Positions 33,701-40,384 of a DNA stretch of 64,000 nucleotides are shown here, piece after piece. Source of the stretch: Nectonema munidae (taxonomy: Eukaryota > Nematomorpha > Nectonematoida > Nectonematidae); the NCBI GenBank assembly GCA_030549495.1, contig JAUIRK010000920.1, forward strand, positions 620,001-684,000, read 5' to 3'. Position 1 is the first letter of the stretch. The number at the start of each line of letters is the position of its first letter. The notes beneath the pieces were generated by a model, which saw only the letters and a list, made by a program, of their open reading frames with translations, ran no database searches and was not told the origin of the DNA. A program made the translations under genes and the position numbers.

Positions 33701-36208
33701 CAGTGGTGAAAAAATGTGAAAATTCAAGATTATGTGAAAAGTAAATTTTGTCTATAACACACGAAGTAAACCAATCAAGAAGCTTCACGTTCTTTACAAA
33801 ATTAGAGATGTTTTCTAGTTACAGGTGTTTTTCCCAAATTGGAAGCGTTCGCGTTAGGATAGTATCGATCACTCAGCTGTATTTATATATTGTAATATAA
33901 ATTCTTGTAAAATAATATTTATAACAAGGTATAGCTATGCAGTAACAAGGGCCGGTAGGTGTTTAGTGGGATGGAAAGTCCAGGTAGATCTATATGCTAA
34001 AGATAAAATTACCTTGTAGTGTTTTGATAGAGAAGACAATAAGGGATAGATGCTGGTCACAAATCTTGCCACCTTCAGCAACATATGAGCGTATCACATG
34101 AAGAACGTAAGGAGTATAGTTAGTTGAAGTTTATTTAAAGGGCAAGTGATTAATATTTTGTTATAAAATAGAACGAAGTTATATCTTTTTTTTTGTCACC
34201 ATATCTGAAATATTCCATGCAACTTTCTTGTTTTGACAATGCTACAGTGTTCTATTGAGAATATATTTATATATAATGAAAAAAAATACAATTTGGGTGA
34301 TTCATAAAATAGCAAATAAAACCGAAATATTTTGATAGTTTTTTAAAGCTGTCAAAATTTCTTGGCCAAAATTATTTGTTGGACGAAAGTATCTGTTAAC
34401 CGTTCTCCGTATATGCGAATATGTGAAATAAATATTGAGGAGAGGATGGAGAGCTTTCATGCATGTCCAGTAAAATATATATTGAACACTCTAAAGCAGT
34501 GGTTATAAAACTGTTGCTTGCATACGGGTGGCTTAGGATTAACTCAAAGAGCATAGGGAAGCTAAAGAAACTGCAAAACGAATATACAGATGTTTTTTTT
34601 CAAAGGTTTATAGAAGTTATTTTTTAGTTTCTTTTAGTATTCTTCAAAAATTAATTTTATTAAAGTATTTGAATTTACCTTTGTAATAAAAAATAAATAA
34701 GTTTGTTTACCTTTAATAATATTATCCGAAAAATATGATCCCCTTTTCAACGAAATATTTTTACGAAACCGGACTTCAACAATATGATAAAACGAAGCAA
34801 AAGAAATCTATCGAAAGTTGTTCGGGTGTGTGATGTATTTTTTGAAGTAAAAATGGGATGTCGTGCTCTATGCAAAATTTGATTTTAGACTGGAGGAGTA
34901 ACTACGCATTAAGATGTTCATATTGTTCTCTTCCGATAGAAGTTTCTGAGAACTGGTTAGAAGCCTTGAACAAAACCTTTCATATAAACTGCTTCAGATG
35001 TCACGTAAGAACCTTTATTAACTGCTAAATACTTGTAAACTTTTGTTTATAGTTAAAAATTGCCCAAATTTTTGTGCTACATTGAAAGAATCCAAGAGAA
35101 TCATATATAGTAAAACCTCTCTTAGCGCTCACTTATCATCACTCTACAACATTTTGGTATTTATAAAATGTCCCATTTTTGCAACAATAAAATATGGTCA
35201 GTTTATATGTTACGGTACTTTCCCATTTAAACTAAATTAACACAAGATAGAATTACATTATACTCTCGATAACTTAAAGTTGGATAAGTTGAAATTCACT
35301 TAACTCGAAATCGAATCGCGCCCCAGTCCCAGCCCTACCCCACATATGCTAATTCTTCGTTTAACTCAGGGGTCGGCAAAGTGGTCGATATCGACCCCTG
35401 GGGGTCTATAACAGATCTTTAGGGGTCGATAAGATAGAAAAACTTACTAAATTGTGCTATGCTTTTTTTACTTTATAGTAGTAATAAATCTCCATTTTCT
35501 TTTAAAACATAGCCTAGGACATTGTATAATGCAGGATATATGAAACATTTTTGGTTTCTATTTCTCTATTAATTGTTGACATTGATTAATGCTTTTATGA
35601 AACATTTCTATGTGGGGTGGGGGTCGATGTGAAGACAAATGTTCTATGAAGGGGTCGACAGGTAAAAAAAGTTTGTCGATCCCTGGTTTAACTCAAGATC
35701 GGGTAAGTCAAAATTCCGCTTCTCGAAGTACTTCTTGTGTGTTTTGATGTTGACTGCTTTGAACTTGTGATAACTCGCATGTCAATTATTCTTGACATTT
35801 TCAATCTTCTGTGTTCAGATGCTTTGAATGCCAAGAATAGAAGTGTCAATCACGTATGTATTCATTCATTATGTTGTAAGAACATTTGCACCACTAACAA
35901 ATAGCTGTGATTTATTATGGCATGATTTATTTTTTCTTTCAGTGGGGAAGCCCACAAAATTGGCAACATCGTACTATCTGACACTGCAACTTTGTCTCGA
36001 AATAATTTGATGGGTCCCTACCATTTCGAGGTATGGGGAATTTTCTGTAATTGATATGACACCATAGATGCACATTTAAAAAGTTTCTAATAGTTATGAT
36101 GAGAATTTTTTTCTTTTTTTCCAGGCATGCAAAACCTCATTACACAATCAAAGTTTTTATCAGAAAAATGGGAATCCCTTTTGCAAAAATCATGCCAGGA
36201 TCATTTGA
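12603..36208 (+). CDS. Zasp52: Zasp-family PDZ-ZM-LIM protein, 14 exons, 5' end missing
   Basis: Exons read: 12603-12754, 16304-16511, 17132-17285, 19269-19363, 20970-21053, 22138-22270, 24368-24592, 25207-25289, 26765-26980, 27449-27521, 28585-28765, 31236-31356, 34889-35004 and 36125-36208, about 640 codons. The order is half a PDZ domain, polyQ linker, ZASP-like motif, linkers, LIM1, linker, then LIM2-LIM3-LIM4 and a stop. One PDZ, one ZM and four LIM domains is the Drosophila Zasp52 layout. In that family the protein sits at muscle Z-discs, binds alpha-actinin through PDZ and ZM, and supports integrin adhesion sites. All introns are GT-AG and every junction is in phase except exon 2 to exon 3. 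The first PDZ half and the start codon were not found. The family call is firm. One-to-one orthology is inference. Confidence 0.94.
13560..13855. mobile_element. Fold-back MITE with ~75-bp inverted ends
   Basis: AGATTTTGTTATCAAGAATT...GGAACCTTTTCTCTTTGTTG on the left is the reverse complement of CAACAAAAGGAAAAAGGTTCC...AACAAAATCT on the right (about 13757-13842), with few mismatches. About 95 bp lie between. Confidence 0.7.
14930..15005 (+). repeat. Two-copy tandem repeat
   Basis: TTAATTGCATGAGGTGTATC appears twice in a row with about 40 bp spacing. Confidence 0.8.
15993..16252. mobile_element. G-tract MITE, 260 bp, with target duplication
   Basis: The ends GTCGCGGATCCA and TGGATCCGCGAC are perfect inverted repeats. 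The flanks 15982-15992 and 16253-16263 are both TGGTTGGTATG. Inside the left end sits an uninterrupted run of about 22 G. It belongs to the same loose group of G-tract MITEs as 55755-56044. Confidence 0.8.
16304..16511 (+). CDS. Zasp52: Zasp exon: polyglutamine-rich linker
   Basis: One base completes the arginine codon of the PDZ exon, giving LQR-GGASIWKPQQKAF. The exon then runs into three imperfect repeats of the form YPQQQQQH (about residues 38-68), from CAA-rich tandem DNA. The first ten residues continue the PDZ exon in frame, which supports its use. The proposed donor CCT|GTACTA is weak and leaves phase 0, which does not fit the strong acceptor of the next exon. The reading frame runs on to a stop at 16577, so a later donor or a short extra exon is possible. 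It may be an alternative exon. Confidence 0.72.
16512..17131 (+). other. Zasp intron between polyQ and ZM exons
   Basis: Contains remnants of a second tRNA-derived SINE family on the minus strand: CATCCAAGGGAAGAATAA at 16762 and the A/B-box end at 16956-17034. No extra exon was found that would reconcile the phases. Confidence 0.5.
16956..17034 (-). repeat. tRNA-derived SINE, family 2, fragment
   Basis: On the minus strand CATGGTTCATTGGTGAAAGC is followed by a B-box-like GGGTTCAAATTC. The partner CCAAGGGAAGAATAA segment lies 190 bp away at 16762, so the copy is split or two fragments are adjacent. Confidence 0.5.
17132..17285 (+). CDS. Zasp52: Zasp exon: ZASP-like (ZM) motif
   Basis: A strong acceptor (pyrimidine tract then TTCAG) precedes GC-ATG. 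The frame reads MTPVGTAKDGDNREK, then NYNSPMSLYSSSNAAEAL and KGQTKGL. The NYNSPMSLYS core, about 17194-17268, is the ZM motif found between PDZ and LIM domains in Zasp/Cypher/ALP proteins, where it helps bind alpha-actinin. The donor is AA|GTTTGT, phase 2. Entry needs a previous exon ending in phase 1. The in-frame ATG at 17134 could be the start of a PDZ-less isoform. A weaker acceptor at 17118 would add PFSSG in phase 0 and join the polyQ exon. Confidence 0.88.
17286..19268 (+). other. Zasp intron
   Basis: AT-rich. Contains one minus-strand SINE (18481-18628) and a diverged single end resembling the 21.2-kb MITE near 18984 (CCCTTTGAGCACCAAAG). Nothing else supported. Confidence 0.55.
18481..18628 (-). 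repeat. tRNA-derived SINE, family 1
   Basis: Minus orientation: tail GGTAAAGGTAAATG, body CGCTTGTATCGAACTATG, B-box complement GGGATCGAACCC, and the A-box end at TAACCAAACTC. Diverged head. Confidence 0.82.
19269..19363 (+). CDS. Zasp52: Zasp exon: Pro/Gln-rich linker
   Basis: The acceptor is GAATTTAG. The frame reads NLDVSNQPPPSYQENRF and then a Q/P-rich stretch ending QQQPT. Two donors overlap: CAA|GTGCGT (phase 1, used here) and GC|GTAAAT at 19367 (phase 2). Only the first keeps the next exon open. The PPPSY motif resembles a PPxY-type WW-domain ligand, though the residue after PP differs. Intrinsically disordered linker, no fold expected. Confidence 0.8.
19364..20969 (+). other. Zasp intron
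   Basis: Very AT-rich with long homopolymer runs. CCAGGGTTTCTCAACTTTTT at 20364 looks like an orphan hAT end. No partner repeat seen. Confidence 0.5.
20970..21053 (+). CDS. Zasp52: Zasp exon: conserved IQSxSFKRL linker
   Basis: The acceptor is ATTTTTCAG and the donor GAG|GTTCAT (phase 1). The frame reads NRVIQSDSFKRLENF and then DEPSPRLPQR. The I-x-QS-x-SF-x-x-L motif is the short conserved segment found just before LIM domains in PDLIM and Zasp proteins, which supports both the frame and the 19363 donor upstream. Confidence 0.85.
21209..21330. mobile_element. TTAA-flanked MITE, 122 bp
   Basis: GCCTTTGAAGACCAAAA and TGGTCCTCAAAGGC are imperfect inverted ends. TTAA lies directly outside on both sides (21205-21208, 21331-21334). 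A TTAA target is the mark of piggyBac-mobilised elements. A related single end lies near 18984. Confidence 0.7.
21331..21790 (-). mobile_element. Penelope-like retroelement fragment with GIY-YIG start
   Basis: On the minus strand, LLKSKICVAGEINHEVV is followed in another frame by KMQNDCDKIYIGETGWNIF. The CDKIYIGETG motif is the start of the GIY-YIG endonuclease of Penelope-like elements, and the preceding segment has the usual spacing. The fragment is short and broken in several places, an old inactive relic. It was recognised by motif only. Confidence 0.55.
22138..22270 (+). CDS. Zasp52: Zasp exon: linker plus start of LIM1
   Basis: Entered in phase 1 after TTTCAAG and left in phase 2 at TC|GTAAGG. 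A Ser/Gln/Gly-rich linker (SSFSGSNGQHF, RGGGVGGPSSS) leads into ICSQCFQPIS, the first two zinc ligands of LIM1 (C-x2-C). The domain is completed in the exon at 24368. Confidence 0.9.
22271..24367 (+). other. Zasp intron inside LIM1
   Basis: AT-rich. Holds the fold-back element at 23215-23803. The 24060-24180 stretch is less AT-rich but no coding frame fits it. Confidence 0.55.
23215..23803. mobile_element. Fold-back element with ~95-bp inverted ends
   Basis: The left arm 23215-23312 (CTGGAACAGATAAGATAGG...CACTGCGTTA) is the reverse complement of the right arm 23715-23803 (TAACGCAGTGCAC...CTATCTTATCTGTTCCAG) with about 10 differences. The ~400-bp centre is non-coding. Long arms and no ORF indicate a non-autonomous DNA transposon. 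Confidence 0.75.
24368..24592 (+). CDS. Zasp52: Zasp exon: rest of LIM1 plus linker
   Basis: The acceptor TTTTTTATAG is followed by one base that completes a serine codon, then ANFVKVRDCLVHSEC, FRCNTC and FINGKFYCDNH. With the previous exon this gives C-x2-C-x16-H-x2-C-x2-C-x2-C-x17-C-x2-H, exact LIM spacing. A Ser-rich tail (LLSSSSPNLMNSS, then QQHSMPVPIQFE) follows. A nearer AG at 24390 would break the frame and shorten the first finger, so the 24367 acceptor is preferred. Donor AG|GTAGGC, phase 2. Confidence 0.92.
24593..25206 (+). other. Zasp intron
   Basis: No element with clear ends. A stretch at 24815-24950 (CCAGTAGATCC-TTATAACGG, then TTATAA-CGACCTACTG) looks like part of a small inverted repeat and recurs weakly near 12247. 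Confidence 0.4.
25207..25289 (+). CDS. Zasp52: Zasp exon: short basic/polar linker
   Basis: Entered after GATTTTTAG with one base, left at AGAG|GTATAT in phase 1. The frame reads SSGRNIPVEPSSQYKNDD and then VKVPWRRSQRG. No domain. Placed by matching splice phases on both sides and by an open frame between good splice signals. Confidence 0.78.
25290..26764 (+). other. Zasp intron
   Basis: AT-rich. Nothing supported beyond short chance open frames. Confidence 0.5.
26765..26980 (+). CDS. Zasp52: Zasp exon: Gln/Pro/Ser-rich linker between LIM1 and LIM2
   Basis: The acceptor CATTCTTAAG gives phase 1 entry; the donor is AGAG|GTAAAA, phase 1 exit. The frame reads EPEKPAPWAVKNEQTG, FFPNNKTKQQFPSSQ, NSFQQQHQQTRYSSPPA and GLHTPIR. 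The KPAPW-type start resembles the PW-containing linkers of the family. Low-complexity and disordered. Probably alternatively spliced in the way Zasp linkers are known to be, but that is inference. Confidence 0.85.
26981..27448 (+). other. Zasp intron
   Basis: AT-rich, no element or extra exon recognised. Confidence 0.5.
27449..27521 (+). CDS. Zasp52: Zasp exon: start of LIM2
   Basis: The acceptor is TATGTTTAG, phase 1. The frame reads GQGILNSPQTSPNMP and then ICDKCKRNIR, the first C-x2-C pair of LIM2. It ends AG|GTAACA in phase 2, the same place in the LIM fold and the same phase as the intron inside LIM1. Confidence 0.92.
27522..28584 (+). other. Zasp intron inside LIM2
   Basis: Contains a small MITE at about 28259-28390, with ends CCCTTTCCTGACCAG and CTGGTCACGAAAGGG, imperfect inverted repeats about 130 bp apart. 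The rest is AT-rich. Confidence 0.5.
28585..28765 (+). CDS. Zasp52: Zasp exon: rest of LIM2 and start of LIM3
   Basis: The acceptor is CACACTTTAG. The frame reads GPFVVALNKSWCPDHFTC, EKCRQDLTHIGFIEDDG, KLYCERDFEMFLAPRC and TKCMRPILG. LIM2 is C-x2-C-x16-C-x2-H-x2-C-x2-C-x17-C-x2-D. The fifth-position ligand is CPDH, typical of this LIM. The following APRCTKC opens LIM3. The donor GGC|GTAACC leaves phase 0. The short spacer FEMFLAP is the usual inter-LIM linker. Confidence 0.95.
29372..29475 (+). repeat. tRNA-derived SINE-like repeat
   Basis: GTGGTTTAGTGGCTATGAGG resembles an A-box arm and CCGGGTTTAAGCC a B-box, with a trailing CATAGCTCGATG body like the CATAGTTCGATA of family 1. It looks like a separate, diverged tRNA-SINE family. 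Confidence 0.55.
29710..30034. mobile_element. hAT-type MITE, 325 bp, nested
   Basis: Ends CAGGCCCGTAGCTAGG and TGGCTACGGGCCTG. The flanks GTGCCACC (29702-29709) and GTGCCGCC (30035-30042) are an 8-bp target duplication with one change. It contains G runs of 17 and 11. The sequence outside (poly-G at 29691, GCCGCCCCC at 30037) belongs to an older G-tract repeat, so this copy is nested. Confidence 0.8.
30402..31063. mobile_element. Fold-back element with long inverted arms
   Basis: The left arm GGTTGAACGGGGGGAGACAA (from 30402) matches the right arm TTGTCTCCCCTTGTTCAACC (to about 31058). Inner arm segments also pair: AATTTAAACAAACTCTAGAA near 30574 with TTCTAGAATTTGTTTAAATT near 30810. No ORF. 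About 660 bp, of which most can fold into one hairpin. Confidence 0.7.
31236..31356 (+). CDS. Zasp52: Zasp exon: rest of LIM3
   Basis: The acceptor is ATTTTTTAG, phase 0. The frame reads DCLNALNSKFHPECFVC, SDCKKPFGNSMFYME and NGKPICEQ. Joined to CTKCMRPILG it gives C-x2-C-x16-H-x2-C-x2-C-x2-C-x17-C-x2-D, with the last aspartate completed across the next splice. Donor CAAG|GTTGTT, phase 1. Confidence 0.95.
31800..32970 (-). mobile_element. Decayed piggyBac-family transposase B
   Basis: Minus strand. N-terminal core: WDPFTTNVGRPQTLNIRDN and GGEIFKLFLTDDTL (about 32760-32640). After ~450 bp of broken sequence come DCVTVDEQLIKFRGRISL (32190-32130), then LPKGCGIYMDKFFTSHEL (about 31975-31920) in another frame. 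VDEQL and YMDKFFTS carry the first and second catalytic aspartates, both present. The third (GGVD) is not found. Frames change several times. Different from relic A in every shared motif, so it is a separate lineage. Confidence 0.75.
33030..33560 (+). repeat. Tandem repeat, unit about 165 bp, ~3 copies
   Basis: The marker GGTAACGCATTTGA-like string recurs at about 33094, 33262 and 33425, each followed about 60 bp later by a TGTTCAGTT-like and TTGTTCAAGGTTAAAAACGT-like string. Copies are strongly diverged. Confidence 0.65.
34889..35004 (+). CDS. Zasp52: Zasp exon: first half of LIM4
   Basis: The acceptor GATTTTAG gives G+AC = Asp, which supplies the last zinc ligand of LIM3. The frame then reads WRSNYALRCSYCSLPI, EVSENWLEALNKTF and HINCFRCH. 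This is the first finger and half of the second finger of LIM4 (C-x2-C-x18-H-x2-C-x2-C). Donor CAC|GTAAGA, phase 0. Confidence 0.94.
35005..36124 (+). other. Zasp last intron
   Basis: Contains a complete hAT MITE (35367-35685) inside a stretch of TTAACTC-rich sequence. The open frame at 35828-36010 has no matching phase or LIM residues and is treated as intronic. Confidence 0.6.
35367..35685. mobile_element. hAT-type MITE, 319 bp, with perfect 8-bp target duplication
   Basis: Ends CAGGGGTCGGCAAAG and TTTGTCGATCCCTG are inverted repeats. GTTTAACT lies on both sides (35359-35366, 35686-35693). The interior repeats GGGGTCGA motifs near both ends. No ORF. The intact duplication suggests a fairly recent insertion. 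Confidence 0.9.
36125..36208 (+). CDS. Zasp52: Zasp last exon: end of LIM4 and stop
   Basis: The acceptor TTTTTTTCCAG, phase 0, opens ACKTSLHNQSFYQKNGN, PFCKNHARII and TGA. The join gives C-x2-C-x2-C-x17-C-x2-H. The ending FY-x-K-x-G-x-PFCKNHAR is nearly the same as the C-terminus of insect Zasp proteins, which fixes the frame although a longer open frame exists one base over. Confidence 0.95.
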   Translation, partial: ACKTSLHNQSFYQKNGNPFCKNHARII

Positions 36209-36720
36209 TGTTGCTAAACAAATTTGTCTTGTCACCCCCAAATTAATCAATTTTTTTATTCTACGTGTTCCCAGATAAATACGATTACCGTATACTATTT
36301 TGATTTTTATTTATCAAATTTTTCGTGTTGCTATTTTCGAGAGAATTAAAATGATATCTGAATTATTATACCTTTTAAGAAATAAGATGTTTAAAGTTGT
36401 TGATATTTACCAATTATGCTATTATGTTTGTGCTTTTTTTGATCTGTTGCTTGTCAAATATTTTCAACTACTCTGCTTTTCCGACCTTATTTTACACCTT
36501 GTGAATGGATTACATGAAATTGTTTTTTAAATATGTTTGTGCTCGCCGCCATTTTATATCTATTAGAGCTGCTGCAGCACGATGGATGTATTTATTTTAT
36601 TTTACTTGGCTTTTTAATATAATAATTCTTTGCGTTTTTTTCTCCAAAAAGTTTTTTCTTCCTAAATGAAGTTTTAAAGCATCATCAGTGATGTGATTTA
36701 AGATTCAATCAATAAATGAC
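36209..36720 (+). other. Probable 3' UTR of the Zasp gene
   Basis: AT-rich sequence after the stop with no further exon. The first clear AATAAA is at 36711-36716, which would give a 3' UTR of about 0.5 kb. The end is a guess. Longer 3' UTRs are common in muscle Z-disc genes. Confidence 0.35.
36711..36716 (+). terminator. Candidate polyadenylation signal of the Zasp gene
   Basis: First clear AATAAA after the Zasp stop, about 500 bp downstream. Chance occurrence is quite possible. Confidence 0.3.
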
Positions 36721-38239
36721 ATTAGCATGAGCGGATAAAAGGAGGGAAAGAGCTAAACTACTTATAATAATTTATTGATAGTAAAAATAAATTTTATATT
36801 TTTCTTTATAATTCATATTTAAATTTGATTATCCAAGCTTCAAAAAATTCAAAGTTTTATTATTAAGATTTATTTTTTTCGATCAAAGAAATTTTTTTAC
36901 CATGCTTTCAAAAATAAGTTTCAATTTTGGCTGTTTTAACATCCAAATATCTTATTTTTTTTTATCAATTGAAGAGATTTTTTACAAGAATGAAGTTGAA
37001 TCTAGGCAGTCGCTTCAGAGAATTCCAGCATTCGTGAAAAGCACATTGTCTGAATCTCAAGATATTGTTTTTTGTGGACTTTGCTCCAACTAGTACTTTT
37101 ATCAAGAATTTGGAAGTTGAAGTGGAGTGATGATTATGATGATGCAAAGAGAATATAATATATAATCAACAGGCTCATTTTGCCCAACACCTTCGCATTA
37201 CAGACATATGTCAATTTATTTCATAGTTGAGTTCAAATGAAAAATGTGAAAAATATTTCCATTTATCAATATCAAAAATATGTTATATAAATTTAATTTC
37301 ATAACAGGCAAGCAAAATTTTGATGTTTTTTATCCTAATATATATTTGATTTTTCTAACTTAGGTACACAACACATGTCAATTTGTTTCTTAGTTTTTTG
37401 AATTATAAATATAAAGAATATCGTATGAGAGCTTAATCACTTCAATTCTAGATCCCAAAACATTTCTGTTTCAGGACCCTCTTTCACTGTTTCAGGAATG
37501 AGTTGTCGTCATTTGTAATGACTCCTTATTAAGAGATTATAAAACTAAGTAAAAAACAAAATTGAAGTTCTTTTATTTCGTATTTGTGTTTCAAGAGAAG
37601 CTTTCAGAAAAGGAGAACCAATTATTTCATTTTTTAAGTAATAAGACAAGCGACATAGTAAAAAGCTTTGAAAGTTGGCAATATTAATATTTATTTGTCT
37701 AAAAAATTATCTAAGCTAATCCTTGAAAGTAATAAATATAAAAACTACACAAAAATTACAATATCGTAAATCCTCCTATATTCGCGGGAGATCGGTTCTG
37801 AGGCATCCTGAGGATGTTGAAAGTCGTGGATAATTGACGCACACTGAAAAATTTACTCCTAATAAGCAGATATGCTGCACTACCGTTTATCTCACGTAAT
37901 CTCATCTTTACCTTTTCATGGTCTTATTTCAGGTTAATTGAATGCTTATCCTTGGGGGCTCCACGCTTGAGCGCTCATAGCCTATAAAATATTAAACTTA
38001 AAATGAAGAAAAATTAGTTTCATCAGGACAAGTATCAGAATGTGAAGTTCTCCAGAACATTACTAAACCAAAAAGTTTTTCGCTTCTCGAAAAGTTAACC
38101 CTGGCAGAATTATTTAAAAAAGAGCAGCCTTCCTCAAGAAATCCTCAAATATAAAACTTATTCCTTTTTAAAACCAAGTTTTATTACGCACTAATTTGAT
38201 TTGTGTTTTATTGACCCAAAGCAGAAGAGCAACAGTGGT

Positions 38240-38640
38240 TTTTTCAGTTTTGGCATATCAAAGTATTTTCTATTTTGTCTTTTTTCAGTTCTATAATCTC
38301 ATTTTTCATTTCTATTTTTATTGTCTTTTTCAATTCTATTTTTTTAGCCTCAATATTCTATTTTTAGCCTCAATATTCTATTTTCTTTTATTTTTCAGTT
38401 CTCTTCAGTTTTTTTTGTCTTTTTTTAATTCTTAATTCTATTTGTGTTTTTTCAGTTCTATTTTCTCTTTTTTCAATTCCAATTTTTTTTCTATTTTGAA
38501 TATTTTCAGTTCTCTTTTCTTTTTTTAATTCCATTTCCCCTTTTTTAAAACATTTTTTATTTTTCAGTTTTATTTTGTCTTTGTTCAAATCCTATTTAGT
38601 ATTTTTTAGTTCTATTTTTTTTTTAACTATTTTGTTTTTT
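38240..38640 (+). repeat. Pyrimidine-rich degenerate minisatellite
   Basis: TTTTCAGTTCTATTTT-like units recur at least eight times, mixed with poly-T and TCTTTTTTCAATTC variants. Only T and C on this strand for long stretches. Confidence 0.7.
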
Positions 38641-39830
38641 TAACTCTACTTAAATCTTATATCGATTATATTAAATCTTTTGACAAAAAATTCTTAAAAC
38701 GTGAATGAAATAGTTTATATATCCTAATAGCTTTGAGGAGTTATTGAATGTTTCAAATTTCGAGACACTACATATTAAGGGAAGCGGGTATCATGGAAGT
38801 AATTAGTTTAATTTTTATTAGCATTTGTAGATTTTTTTCCTATTCACTTTCCATCACAGTAAATCATCACCCTTCTCCTCCATTTGGTATTTGATGACCC
38901 GTCGAAAATTAATTTCTTAAAATTCTTGAATTTTCAATTTACTTTTTTAGATTTTTTAAAGTATAAAAATTAGGTAAATAATTTAATCAAAGTGTTTGAT
39001 GGGAATGAATGAAGAATGCTTTTTAATACACAAAAAAAATAATTCAAATTTTAAGAAAATTTGAGACAGTAAAATGAGAATATAGTTTCGAAATTTAAAC
39101 CCAGGTATCAATTATACTTTTTAAAAAGGATTCTATATTCCGAAACTATATCTAAGTTATACTAAAATAATAAAGTCTCTAATTTTCTCCTTTTTAACTT
39201 TGAAGAATAATTTACTATATAGGCATATCTGCCAAAGTTATAATGGGACGGAAATTTTAATGGCTGTAATTTATATAGTACCAAAAATGATATTCTCATT
39301 GATCTCAAAGAAATTGTAGGGACGCAGAGAACAAGAGGCTCGATCACTGAGATGGCATTAGAAGTGTTGGAAATTTGAGAGAAGTGATGTGTGCCAGGAT
39401 TTCCAAATTATGGCCATATGAGGGGGCATGAAATTTCTAAAAAATTTTAAATGCTTGAAAACACCAATTTTTAAAGCACCCTTGGAAACTAACTCATCTC
39501 ACTCAATAACAGCTAATTCAAAAATACAAGAAAGAACTTTCTGATGTCAGACAAATGAGGTCAACAATTGTCTTCTGGTACAACCCTTTCCATATGCTGT
39601 TTAAAGACATTGCTAGAACACCAAATACAGAATCGGCTCCCCCAAAAATTCTGTTCCAAAAGAGTTATAAAAAGAGATCATTTTTAGAGAGGGCGGAAAT
39701 GTCGTTTTATTTCAATAATATTATTATTAACAGGGACAAAGGCGTATGTAGGCCGAAGTGATTTCGCTGATGGTAATTTGATTCGCTATCAATTTTTCTA
39801 TATTCAAAAAGAAGAATTAAAAAGAAAGAC

Positions 39831-39836
39831 TTTATT
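39831..39836 (-). terminator. Candidate polyadenylation signal of the desaturase
   Basis: AATAAA on the minus strand about 280 bp past the stop codon. In such AT-rich DNA the hexamer is frequent, so this is a candidate only. Confidence 0.3.
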
Positions 39837-40115
39837 TTAAATATTAAATAAATGGTTTGAAAATTAAAAGTGGATCACTTATTTTTGAGCAGATAAATAA
39901 GCAGGAAATCGAAATAATAAAACTACCTTGAAAAGCCATAAATATTAAAAACAAACAAAGATATAAGTATAGCTGGTGATAAAAGTGGAAAAATACAGTC
40001 AAATACTGTATTACTGCAATAAACAATCATCATAAACACAAAAATTAAGAATGTATAGGAAAAAAAGAGATTAATTTTGAGTGCATACTACACTCCCGGT
40101 TGCTTACTGCTGATA

Positions 40116-40384
40116 TCACTCTTCCTTTTTTTCTTTCACCCATTTGATGTTTGGGTGGAATAAGTCCAAGGAGCCGTCTCCAAACTTCTCTCTCCTCGCT
40201 TCAACGATCTTTGGGGAAGCCGTTTTCAAATCCCAAGCCAGTCCGATTTTCTGCATCGCATCCAAGAAGAGCGTGGTCAAGTTCAGCTGCCACCCCAATT
40301 CGCTTGTGGAGTAGTCGTAGGGAAAGGCGTGGTGGTAATTGTGAAAACCTTCTCCCACAGCAAAGAAAGACACGAGAATGGATT
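40116..40384 (-). CDS. Desaturase exon 5: His box 3 and C-terminus
   Basis: The joint gives SESILVSFFAVGEG, then FHNYHHAFPYDYSTSELG and a C-terminal cytosolic tail with DAMQKIGLAWDLKTAS and a lysine-rich end KWVKEKKEE. HNYHH is box 3. The acceptor lies at GGCGACAG, inside a longer open frame, so the apparent upstream methionine in that frame is intronic. The basic tail resembles an ER-retention type end but is not a strict KKxx. Confidence 0.96.

Larger units (their letters stand above)
31357..34888 (+). other. Zasp intron after LIM3
   Basis: Holds a minus-strand piggyBac relic (31800-32970) and a tandem repeat (33030-33560). The remainder is AT-rich without a recognised feature. Confidence 0.55.
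36721..40115. other. Intergenic region between convergent genes
   Basis: AT-rich. A pyrimidine-rich low-complexity block lies at 38240-38640. The frame at 36970-37093 (SLQRIPAFVKSTLSES) looks mildly protein-like but has no partner exons. The sequence near 37770-37860 (TCCTCCTATATTCGCGGG) resembles a pogo-type terminal repeat. Confidence 0.45.

Noticed and set aside
35828-36010. Open frame just before the last Zasp exon, with CFECQE-like residues in one frame
   Set aside because: No frame gives the needed cysteine and histidine spacing in phase with the LIM4 exon, whereas 36125-36208 completes LIM4 exactly.
36902-37093. Frame with SLQRIPAFVKSTLSES after a fair acceptor, possible extra 3' exon
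   Set aside because: Zasp already ends in the conserved PFCKNHAR tail with a stop, and no partner exon was found.
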